7,592 bases of DNA. Origin: an uncultured bacterium (GTDB lineage Bacteria; Bacteroidota; Bacteroidia; Bacteroidales; Bacteroidaceae). Location of the stretch: positions 1 to 7,592 of the forward strand of contig CAJMQT010000094.1 in assembly GCA_905215655.1 (NCBI GenBank), read 5' to 3'. Below are positions 1-5,099 of the stretch, one piece after another; within the stretch, counting starts at the first letter, position 1; the number at the start of each line of letters is the position of its first letter. Both the position numbers and the translations under genes were made by a program. The notes under the pieces were generated by a model. That model made no database searches and was not told the origin of the DNA. It saw only the letters and a list, made by a program, of their open reading frames with translations.

Positions 1-45
1 TAAAAGTGTGGAAGTATTGTATTTTCCACCAAAACCAATAATAAT

Positions 46-1233
46 ATGGGACTATTACAAGAAAGGTATAAGAAATATCGTGACCCGCAGAGATTCATGG
101 AAGCGGGTGTTTATCCGTATTTTCGTGAGATTACAGGCAAACAGGGTACGGAAGTTGAAATGGCAGGACATAAAGTCTTGATGTTCGGTTCCAACGCCTA
201 CACCGGTCTTACGGGCGATGTCAGAGTTGAAGAAGCAGCAAAGAAAGCTCTCGACAAATACGGCAGCGGTTGCGCAGGTAGCCGTTTCTTGAACGGAACG
301 CTTGATTTGCACGTACAACTCGAAAAAGAACTTGCCGAGTTTGAACACAAAGACGAGGCTCTTTGTTTCTCAACCGGATTTACGGTTAACTCAGGTGTGC
401 TTGCCGTTGTTTGCGGACGAGAGGATTATATAATATGTGACGACCGCAATCATGCCAGCATCGTTGACGGAAGACGCCTCTCCTTTGCCACGTGTTTGAA
501 GTACAAGCACAACGATATGGAAGACCTTGAAAAGCAGTTGCAGAAGTGTCGTCCCGAATCCATCAAGCTTATTGTTGTCGACGGAGTGTTCTCCATGGAA
601 GGAGACCTTGCCAATCTGCCCGAGATAGTACGTCTCAAAAAGAAATACAACGCATCGATTATGGTCGATGAGGCACACGGTCTTGGCGTATTCGGCAAAG
701 AGGGTAGAGGCGTCTGCGACCATTTCGGCGTTACAGATGATGTCGATTTGATAATGGGAACATTCTCAAAGAGCCTTGCAAGTATCGGTGGGTTTGTTGC
801 AGGAGACAAGGATACGATCAACTTCCTGCGTCATAACTGCCGCACATATATATTCAGTGCGTCGAACACACCTGCCGCAACGGCTGCCGCGATGGAGGCT
901 TTGCACATTATAAGGAAAGAACCTGAGCGCATAGAGCATTTGTGGAAGGTGACGAATTATGCTCTGGCACGTTTCCGTGAGGAAGGTTTCGAGATAGGAG
1001 AGACCGAGAGTCCTATTATCCCGCTTTATGTCCGCGATGTCGATAAGACGTTTATCGTAACCAAACTTGCATTCGACGCCGGTGTATTTATCAACCCGGT
1101 AATACCTCCGGCTTGTGCTCCGCAAGACACGTTGGTAAGATTTGCCCTTATGGCTACCCATACGGAAGAGCAGGTTGAGCGTGGTGTTCAGATCTTGAAG
1201 AAGATATTCAAGGAGCAGAATATTATCAAATAA
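46..1233 (+). CDS. spt: Serine palmitoyltransferase (PLP-dependent alpha-oxoamine synthase)
   Basis: A 395-residue fold-type I PLP enzyme that is predicted to condense L-serine with a fatty acyl-CoA to 3-ketosphinganine in the cytoplasm, the first step of Bacteroidetes sphingolipid synthesis. Visible residues are His136 in the DDRNHAS segment (stacks on PLP in the family), Asp208 and His211 in VDEAHG, and Lys242 in GTFSKSLAS, which forms the internal aldimine. The glycine-rich YGSGCAGSRFLNGT segment near residue 80 is typical of the superfamily. The length matches bacterial SPT. The N-terminus (MGLLQERYKKYRDP) and the whole sequence resemble the Bacteroides SPT as I remember it, more than BioF or glycine C-acetyltransferase (Kbl), which are the alternatives. 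The start is the first ATG, after an A-rich leader with no Shine-Dalgarno site. It appears to be a single-gene unit, since the next gene has its own promoter. I saw no damage to the frame. Confidence 0.87.
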   Translation: MGLLQERYKKYRDPQRFMEAGVYPYFREITGKQGTEVEMAGHKVLMFGSNAYTGLTGDVRVEEAAKKALDKYGSGCAGSRFLNGTLDLHVQLEKELAEFEHKDEALCFSTGFTVNSGVLAVVCGREDYIICDDRNHASIVDGRRLSFATCLKYKHNDMEDLEKQLQKCRPESIKLIVVDGVFSMEGDLANLPEIVRLKKKYNASIMVDEAHGLGVFGKEGRGVCDHFGVTDDVDLIMGTFSKSLASIGGFVAGDKDTINFLRHNCRTYIFSASNTPAATAAAMEALHIIRKEPERIEHLWKVTNYALARFREEGFEIGETESPIIPLYVRDVDKTFIVTKLAFDAGVFINPVIPPACAPQDTLVRFALMATHTEEQVERGVQILKKIFKEQNIIK

Positions 1234-1244
1234 CTTATTCAAAA

Positions 1245-1276
1245 TTTGCAGTTCTTCCAAAAAAGAATTACTTTTG
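1245..1276 (+). promoter_or_regulatory. Bacteroidetes housekeeping promoter for tRNA-Pro
   Basis: TTTG at 1245-1248 and TACTTTTG at 1269-1276 are separated by exactly 20 nt. This fits the Bacteroides primary sigma consensus TTTG-N19-21-TAnnTTTG at every defined position. Transcription should start near 1283, about 10 nt before the mature tRNA, so the tRNA does not depend on the upstream spt gene. Confidence 0.85.
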
Positions 1277-1292
1277 CACTCGCATTTCAGAG

Positions 1293-1366
1293 CGGGGTGT
1301 AGCGCAGCCCGGTAGCGCGCCTGGTTTGGGACCAGGTGGTCGCAGGTTCGAATCCTGTCGCCCCGA
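1293..1366 (+). tRNA. tRNA-Pro (anticodon UGG)
   Basis: This is a complete cloverleaf. The acceptor arms CGGGGTG and CGCCCCG pair over 7 bp, with one G-T wobble. The anticodon stem CCTGG/CCAGG encloses the loop TTTGGGA, giving anticodon TGG. The T arm carries GGTTCGAATCC, and the discriminator base is A1366. CCA is not encoded (the sequence continues CAT) and must be added after transcription. The UGG anticodon can read all or most CCN proline codons. Confidence 0.97.
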
Positions 1367-1395
1367 CATTGAAAAAGAGTGATTTTAAAATACGG

Positions 1396-1438
1396 AAAAT
1401 CCCCGAAAGCAAGTCTGCTTTTCGGGGATTTTTCTTTT
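1396..1438 (+). terminator. Rho-independent terminator after tRNA-Pro
   Basis: The arms at 1397-1411 and 1416-1431 (AAATCCCCGAAAGCA against TGCTTTTCGGGGATTT) form a 15-bp stem with one extra T. The loop is AGTC, and a T-rich run TTTTTCTTTT follows. It should end the tRNA transcript. Confidence 0.88.
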
Positions 1439-1452
1439 ATTCACGAATTGTT

Positions 1453-1534
1453 TAATTAAGAATTAAGGGTTAAGAATTAAGAAAACATGCCGACTTGGTA
1501 TTTTTCTTAATTCTTAACCCTTAATTCTTAATTA
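1453..1534. repeat. Perfect 33-bp inverted repeat of AATTAAG-type heptamers between convergent genes
   Basis: The left arm at 1453-1485 and right arm at 1502-1534 are exact reverse complements over 33 bp. Both are made of AAGAATT/TTCTTAA-like 7-mers, with one GGG/CCC step in the middle. The 16-nt spacer at 1486-1501 can pair further (ATGCC with GGTAT around GACTT, one bulged C). The element lies between the rightward tRNA terminator and the 3' end of the leftward OmpH-like gene (stop at 1554-1556). It resembles the element at 7150-7263 and may belong to a dispersed intergenic repeat family. A role as a two-way transcript end is inferred from position only. Confidence 0.9.
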
Positions 1535-1553
1535 TATAAATAGAAATTATTGA

Positions 1554-2153
1554 TTATTTCTTGGCGGGAGCGGGCTTGTAAGCCTTGTTCAGACCGGCTA
1601 TCACCTCGTTTGTGATGTCATACGCTTTGTCTGCGTAGAGGAGGTTGTCGCCTGCCTTGCTGAGGATTATCGAGAACTTCTTGTCTTTGTTGTAAGCTGC
1701 GAGGAAGTGCTGGATGCTGTCTCTCAGAGCCTTGTTAAACTTGTCGGTCTCGGTCTGGAACTCGCTGCCGAGTCTCTGTTGAAGGGCGCGGAGGTCAGCA
1801 TCCTGCTTCTGCAATCCTGCCTGAACTGCCTCTGCTTGCTGCTGAGTGTACTTGTTGTTCTGGATATCCTGTTGGAATTTTGCTGCCGCTGCTTGCAGAG
1901 AACGACCTTTGGCGTTCACCGTGTTCTGTATGTTCTGGCTCTTCTTTTCAAGTATCTGAGTATAATCCTTGCAGAACTTATATTGCGACATTATCGAGTC
2001 AACTTCGACGTATGCGATTTTCAGCCCCGTGGTTTCTGTCTTTGCAGCGGGTGATTTCTCTTCAACTTTGGGTGCCTGGTTGTTGCATGAGGTCATTGCG
2101 AGCGACATTACGGCAACAAAGGCAGCCGAACTGATAAATTTTCTCATATACAT
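1554..2153 (-). CDS. Skp/OmpH-like periplasmic chaperone-type lipoprotein
   Basis: The protein has a lipoprotein signal peptide, MRKFISSAAFVAVMSLAMTSC, with the lipobox Cys about 20 residues in. A flexible P/A/E/K-rich linker follows, then an OmpH-type opening (LKIAYVEVDSIMSQYKF). A long Q/K/A-rich helical region consistent with the coiled-coil tentacles of Skp comes next, and then a C-terminal beta-like stretch (KFSIILSKAGDNLLYADKAYDIT) and a PAPAKK tail. Skp trimers hold unfolded outer-membrane proteins in the periplasm. Here lipidation would anchor the chaperone to a membrane. No acidic surface-export motif follows the Cys, so a periplasm-facing position is more likely. The annotated start gives MYMRK; the second ATG at 2145-2147 gives 197 residues and a more usual signal peptide, so it may be the true start. 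It lies 14 nt after a small membrane-protein gene and is probably in its operon. The family call is firm; the exact client role is inferred. Confidence 0.83.
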   Translation of the reverse strand: MYMRKFISSAAFVAVMSLAMTSCNNQAPKVEEKSPAAKTETTGLKIAYVEVDSIMSQYKFCKDYTQILEKKSQNIQNTVNAKGRSLQAAAAKFQQDIQNNKYTQQQAEAVQAGLQKQDADLRALQQRLGSEFQTETDKFNKALRDSIQHFLAAYNKDKKFSIILSKAGDNLLYADKAYDITNEVIAGLNKAYKPAPAKK

Positions 2154-2167
2154 TAAATTATTTGTTT

Positions 2168-2392
2168 TTATTGTTTTTTGTTTGTCTTTTCACGGTTTGC
2201 TCTGTCGAGCCTTGATTTACGGTCTTCCCGGTCTTGTTCCATCACGCAGTGTATTTTCTGCTTTCGCAGCCCCGGATTGTCATGAACGTGTTGCGACGAG
2301 AACTTTCCACCTTTTATTAATATCAGTTTTATGCAGAGCAAGGCAACCGATATAGCAATTATTAACATGCCAAGAAGGAAAGTTTCCGCCAT
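2168..2392 (-). CDS. Small single-span membrane protein, function unknown
   Basis: The gene encodes a 74-residue protein read from the ATG at 2390-2392. A longer in-frame reading to 2413 would start with TTG and run into a -7 promoter box, so the ATG is preferred. The N-terminus (MAETFLLGMLIIAISVALLCIKLILIK, residues 1-27) is one hydrophobic span. A basic, polar tail follows, containing FSSQHVHDNPGLRKQKIHCVMEQDR and ending in highly charged R/K/N residues. From memory, the tail motif (HV, then GLRK..IHCV..QDR) recurs in a short conserved Bacteroidetes family of unknown role; this was not checked. The tail is probably cytoplasmic because it is very basic. The gene ends 14 nt before the OmpH-like lipoprotein, which suggests co-transcription and an envelope-related role. 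No function can be assigned. Confidence 0.72.
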   Translation of the reverse strand: MAETFLLGMLIIAISVALLCIKLILIKGGKFSSQHVHDNPGLRKQKIHCVMEQDREDRKSRLDRANREKTNKKQ

Positions 2393-2410
2393 TTTTCTTA
2401 TTTTTGTCGG

Positions 2411-2418
2411 CAAAGATA
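2411..2418 (-). promoter_or_regulatory. Putative -7 box for the small membrane protein / OmpH-like operon
   Basis: On the minus strand this reads TATCTTTG, an exact match to the Bacteroidetes TAnnTTTG box. The predicted start near 2404 would leave a leader of only about 12 nt before the ATG at 2392. There is no clear TTTG at the expected distance upstream, only T-rich sequence, so support is partial. Confidence 0.5.
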
Positions 2419-2457
2419 ATCATTTATTTATAAATTCTTTTAAAAAACAGATTAATA

Positions 2458-3915
2458 ATGAATAAAAGTGAGCTAAAACCCTCTTGTGTCTTCAAACACT
2501 TTGCGGCGATAAACAAGATACCGCGTCCGTCGAAGCACGAAGAGCGGATTATCGAGTATCTTAAAGAGTTCGGAGAGTCGAGAAATCTTGAAACAGAGGT
2601 CGACGAGGTAGGTAACGTGGTTATCAGAAAGCCTGCCTCGAAGGGTTATGAGAACCGTAAGACGCTTATTCTGCAAAGTCATACCGACATGGTTTGCGAG
2701 AAGTTGGTTGACGTTGACATTGACTTTACGAAAGACCCGATAGAAACTTACGTTGACGGAGAATGGTTGAAGGCAAAGGGTACCACCCTCGGAGCCGACG
2801 ATGGAATAGGATGCGCCATGGAGCTTGCCGTGCTTGACGACCCGACGCTCGAACACGGACCGATAGAATGCGTCTTCACGCGCGACGAAGAGACCGGACT
2901 TACAGGTGCGTTTGGCATGAAACCGGGCTTCATGAAGGGCGACCTGCTCGTCAATCTCGACAGCGAGGACGAAGGACAGTTCTTCATCAGTTGTGCCGGA
3001 GGCATGACGACAACGGCTGTTTTCAACGTCGACAGAGAAGAGGCGCCCGCCGGTTATTTCTTCATGAAACTCTCGTTGCAGGGTTTGAACGGCGGACACA
3101 GCGGTGACGACATCAATAAGAAATACGCCAACGGTATCAAGCTGCTTGCGCGCTTCATGTATCTGGTGAGTCAGGATTGCGACGTCCGTATCGCCAACTT
3201 CAACTCGGGACGCATGCACAACGCCATTCCGCGCGACGGCGTGGTGGTGTTCGCTGTTCCTACTGAAAAGAAAGAAGACGTGAGAGTTGCCCTCAACGTG
3301 TTCGCGACAGACGTGGAGGATGAGTTCCACGTGACCGAGAAGACGATAAAGTTCAACCTTGAAAGCACCGAACCGACAGCCGTGCTCTCTTCAAAGGCAA
3401 GCCGCGACATAATCATGGCTTTGCAGGCTGTTGACAACGGCACCTTCTCGATGTGTCAGGACGAGGCGTTGGCATGGATGGTCGAGACATCAAGCAACGT
3501 TGCAAGCGTGAAGACCGAGGACCATAAGGTGACCGTCGTTGCCTCACAGCGCTCAAACGTGATGAGCAATCTTAAAAACATGGGCAACACGGTTAAGGCT
3601 CTGTTCGAGCTTGCCGGTGCCGAGGTGACGCAGAGTGACGGCTATCCCGCATGGAAGATGAACCCCGATAGCGAACTGACGGACATCGTTGTGAAGACAT
3701 ACAAACAGCTCTTCGGCAAGGAACCAAAGGTAATCGGCATTCATGCCGGTCTTGAATGCGGCTTGTTCTCGGAGAAAAATCCGAACCTCGACATGGTCTC
3801 GATGGGTCCGACGATGCGCGGCGTACACTCGCCCGACGAACGTCTGCTCATCCCGACGGTGCAAATGGTATGGGATCATCTGCTCGAAATAATGAAGAAC
3901 ATCCCCGAAAAGTAA
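2458..3915 (+). CDS. pepD: Aminoacyl-histidine dipeptidase (cytosol non-specific dipeptidase), M20 family
   Basis: The product is a 485-residue cytoplasmic zinc dipeptidase that should cleave a broad range of dipeptides, including Xaa-His. It has the same length as I recall for E. coli PepD. The M20 metal-site residues are all visible: His75 and Asp77 in QSHTDM, Asp114/Asp115 in TLGADDGIG, the catalytic and ligand pair Glu144-Glu145 in TRDEETG, Asp168 in LDSEDEG, and His457 in MRGVHSPDER near the C-terminus. His214 in GGHSGDDI lies in the inserted lid/dimerization region (about 200-390). The start ATG follows an A/T-rich leader without a Shine-Dalgarno site. The divergent upstream region of 65 nt is shared with the leftward operon. 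A small lipoprotein gene follows after 13 nt and is probably co-transcribed. Confidence 0.95.
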   Translation: MNKSELKPSCVFKHFAAINKIPRPSKHEERIIEYLKEFGESRNLETEVDEVGNVVIRKPASKGYENRKTLILQSHTDMVCEKLVDVDIDFTKDPIETYVDGEWLKAKGTTLGADDGIGCAMELAVLDDPTLEHGPIECVFTRDEETGLTGAFGMKPGFMKGDLLVNLDSEDEGQFFISCAGGMTTTAVFNVDREEAPAGYFFMKLSLQGLNGGHSGDDINKKYANGIKLLARFMYLVSQDCDVRIANFNSGRMHNAIPRDGVVVFAVPTEKKEDVRVALNVFATDVEDEFHVTEKTIKFNLESTEPTAVLSSKASRDIIMALQAVDNGTFSMCQDEALAWMVETSSNVASVKTEDHKVTVVASQRSNVMSNLKNMGNTVKALFELAGAEVTQSDGYPAWKMNPDSELTDIVVKTYKQLFGKEPKVIGIHAGLECGLFSEKNPNLDMVSMGPTMRGVHSPDERLLIPTVQMVWDHLLEIMKNIPEK

Positions 3916-3928
3916 ATCCGTCGGCAAG

Positions 3929-4294
3929 ATGTCAAGATGCAATAAAACATTATTTGTCCTCGCGTCGGCAATAATTCTGCTCACCGGTTGCGGTAAACAA
4001 CATGACGCCGAGACGGTGGTCAAAGACTTTATCGAGCAAAACGTGTCGGTGAAAGATTACGAAGTGGAGTTCAGAAGCCTTGATTCCACAACGCACGTCA
4101 GCGACAGTCTAATAGAGAAGATAAAGTTTGCGGCGGTACAGGACAAGCTCTTTAAAAAAGACATCAAGTACGGTGCGGACCCCAAAACGGGCAAGTACGT
4201 CTTTCTGCCGGCAAATATTTACGTCGGCAAGGACACTCTTCGTCGCACTTTCTATCTTGATATGAAGATTACGAATGTCGTTGCCTTCAAATAA
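3929..4294 (+). CDS. Small lipoprotein, function unknown
   Basis: The protein has 121 residues. A type II signal peptide covers residues 1-20 (basic MSRCNK, then a hydrophobic core), with a strong lipobox LTGC placing the lipidated cysteine at 21. The mature part of about 100 residues mixes charged and aromatic segments. It opens with a helix-like stretch (DAETVVKDFIEQNV) and then strand-like segments (YEVEFRSLDSTT, KYVFLPANIYVG, RRTFYLDMKITNVVAF), suggesting a small alpha+beta domain. I do not recognise a named family. It starts 13 nt after the pepD stop and ends before a clear terminator, so it is the last gene of a pepD operon. The pairing of a peptidase and an envelope lipoprotein gives no firm functional hint. 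There is no acidic surface-export signal after the Cys. Confidence 0.82.
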   Translation: MSRCNKTLFVLASAIILLTGCGKQHDAETVVKDFIEQNVSVKDYEVEFRSLDSTTHVSDSLIEKIKFAAVQDKLFKKDIKYGADPKTGKYVFLPANIYVGKDTLRRTFYLDMKITNVVAFK

Positions 4295-4317
4295 GGTCAT
4301 CGACTTTAATACAACTG

Positions 4318-4352
4318 ACGCCCGTCGGAAAATCATCCGACGGGCGTTTTTT
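4318..4352 (+). terminator. Rho-independent terminator of the pepD operon
   Basis: A 12-bp GC-rich perfect stem (ACGCCCGTCGGA at 4318-4329, TCCGACGGGCGT at 4336-4347) with loop AAATCA is followed by six T residues and further T-rich sequence. It sits 24 nt after the lipoprotein stop codon. Confidence 0.95.
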
Positions 4353-4424
4353 GTTGTTTTTCTTACAGATTGTTACTTTTTAAAAGCATTTCCTTACAGT
4401 TTTTGTTGACGGACAGCCGCTTTC

Positions 4425-4507
4425 CAAAAGGCGGTCTTTTAGCTTGTAAAAGGTAAGCTTTCAGCGTCTGAAAGACCGCCTTTTGCACGATAAAAGCTTA
4501 CCTTTTA
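4425..4507. repeat. Interleaved inverted-repeat element A-B-A'-B'
   Basis: There are four 15-nt arms: A CAAAAGGCGGTCTTT (4425-4439), B TAAAAGGTAAGCTTT (4447-4461), A' AAAGACCGCCTTTTG (4471-4485) and B' AAAGCTTACCTTTTA (4493-4507). A pairs perfectly with A', and B with B'. Spacers are 7, 9 and 7 nt, so the arms fall at steps of 22, 24 and 22 nt. Because the pairs cross, both helices at once would form a pseudoknot; otherwise only one helix can form at a time. A and B also share the frame AAAAGG-NNN-NCTTT, as if derived from one module. I recall similar AAAAGG...CTTT modules from Prevotella intergenic DNA, unchecked. Confidence 0.85.
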
Positions 4508-4553
4508 AAATCGTAACTCTTAATCCCTGACTTATGATTGCTGATAAAAGAAT

Positions 4554-4589
4554 GCCCCTGCCGTGCGTAATCACTACGTAAGCAGGGGC
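4554..4589 (-). terminator. GC-rich hairpin, possible leftward terminator
   Basis: The outer stem GCCCCTGC/GCAGGGGC is 8 bp and perfect. An inner stem (TGCGTA at 4564-4569 with TACGTA at 4575-4580, one G-T) has a 5-nt loop, and a small asymmetric internal loop separates the two stems. On the minus strand the stem is followed by ATTCTTTTAT, a fair T tract; on the plus strand the sequence after it is A-rich. This suggests a leftward terminator, though it could instead be part of a structured RNA or repeat element. Confidence 0.5.
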
Positions 4590-4601
4590 TACCTTAAAAA
4601 C

Positions 4602-4656
4602 AACCTATTGAATTATCTCGGACGGGAAAAGCTCCCGCGCTCGTAATTCAACGGTT
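4602..4656. other. Second stable hairpin (structured RNA candidate)
   Basis: The nested arms are AACC/GGTT (4602-4605 with 4653-4656), TTGAATTA/TAATTCAA (4608-4615 with 4644-4651) and CGGGA/TCCCG (4623-4627 with 4633-4637, loop AAAGC). A 2/1-nt and a 7/6-nt internal loop separate them. The total of 17 bp in three stacked helices is more than chance would usually give. It lies 12 nt from the 4554-4589 hairpin, so the two may form one folded transcript. No known RNA family was recognised. Confidence 0.5.
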
Positions 4657-4669
4657 AATATGGTTTAAA

Positions 4670-4795
4670 TCAAACAATTATATCAGTAGCTTTTTGACGA
4701 TTTCGCTCGACCGTTTTATGTTTATATTGTATGAATTTATGTCTTGGCGAATGCTCGTCCGTGGCGATATCAGTAATCGGTAAGGCACGGATCAT
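4670..4795 (-). CDS. Doubtful short ORF (41 residues)
   Basis: On the minus strand the ATG at 4793-4795 opens a 41-residue frame, MIRALPITDIATDEHSPRHK and onward, ending ...KATDIIV. It is basic, with no signal peptide or membrane span. The frame stays open upstream to a TTG at 4933, but that upper part only translates an inverted repeat and is not credible. A TATCTTTG box at 4835-4842 (minus) would start transcription near 4828, about 33 nt before the ATG, and hairpins follow the stop. The composition looks protein-like, but I know no family. It may be a true small protein, a remnant of a lost gene, or a chance frame in a repeat element. Confidence 0.25.
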   Translation of the reverse strand: MIRALPITDIATDEHSPRHKFIQYKHKTVERNRQKATDIIV

Positions 4796-4833
4796 TTGTT
4801 TTTCATAGCGATCTGACGCTAAATGTTTACATA

Positions 4834-4909
4834 GCAAAGATAGTGCAAACCGAGAGAAGAATAAAACAAACGTGTTTGTTTTTTCTTCCGAGGTGCCGCC
4901 TATCTTGGC
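4834..4909. repeat. Imperfect inverted repeat with outward -7 box
   Basis: The outer arms GCAAAGATAG (4834-4843) and CTATCTTGGC (4900-4909) pair with one mismatch. The inner arms at 4856-4871 and 4874-4888 (GAAGAATAAAACAAAC against GTTTGTTTTTTCTTC) pair with one bulge around a GT loop, and the segments between them pair poorly. The left end read on the minus strand is TATCTTTG, a perfect -7 box, with a TTTG 24 nt upstream (longer than the usual 19-21). I remember similar AAAGATAGTGCAAACCGAG-type sequence recurring in Bacteroidales intergenic regions, so it is probably a dispersed element; this was not checked. Confidence 0.65.
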
Positions 4910-5030
4910 TTTATTTATAATGCAAATATACAATTATTTATATATACGCACAACAAAAAACGGCTTTTTATTTTCATAAAAAAGTATAAAATTATGCTTT
5001 TTACTCTCTGAAAATGAGCGACTTTCGTGC

Positions 5031-5046
5031 TGGCACGAATTTTGCA
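5031..5046 (+). promoter_or_regulatory. Sigma-54 (RpoN) promoter of htpG
   Basis: The sequence TGGCACGAATTTTGCA matches the -24/-12 consensus TGGCACG-N4-TTGC at every defined position. GG (5032-5033) and GC (5044-5045) are separated by the required 10 nt. Transcription should begin near 5057, leaving a leader of about 43 nt before htpG. Sigma-54 promoters need an ATP-dependent enhancer-binding protein, usually bound about 80-150 nt upstream; no obvious dyad of that kind was found there. Confidence 0.85.
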
Positions 5047-5099
5047 ATATCCTTTATGCAAGATAAACGCGAAATAACTAAAATAAATAATATACGATT

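Larger units (their letters stand above)
4353..5030. other. Gene-poor structured intergenic region upstream of htpG
   Basis: About 680 nt between the pepD-operon terminator and the htpG promoter hold no convincing large gene. In order they contain: a T-rich stretch with two copies of a CTTACAG motif (near 4361 and 4392), four interleaved inverted arms (4425-4507), two hairpins (4554-4589 and 4602-4656), a short leftward reading frame (4670-4795), an imperfect inverted repeat (4834-4909), and an A/T-rich tract with a small near-palindrome (CTTTTTAT/ATAAAAAAG, 4964-4984). The mix suggests inserted repeat elements or an RNA-coding region rather than plain spacer. Confidence 0.7.

Noticed and set aside
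2393..2413. N-terminal extension of the small membrane protein (7 residues, TTG start)
   Set aside because: The TTG lies inside an exact -7 promoter box and an ATG 21 nt later opens directly onto the membrane span, so the shorter form is preferred.
2403..2430. Rightward promoter for pepD (TTTG at 2403-2406, TATTTATA near 2425)
   Set aside because: The downstream box departs from TAnnTTTG at its most conserved end and the spacing is 18 nt, so it is too weak to list as a feature.
2473..3330. 285-residue reading frame antisense to pepD
   Set aside because: It lies entirely within pepD, shows no domain or signal, and is explained by the codon bias of the real gene.
4425..4507. Simple rho-independent terminator
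   Set aside because: The pepD operon already has a strong terminator at 4318-4352, and the crossing arms do not form a single stem followed by a T tract.
4670..4933. 87-residue leftward reading frame
   Set aside because: The start is TTG and the first half is the translation of an inverted repeat. Only the last 41 residues, from an internal ATG, are kept, as a low-confidence candidate.
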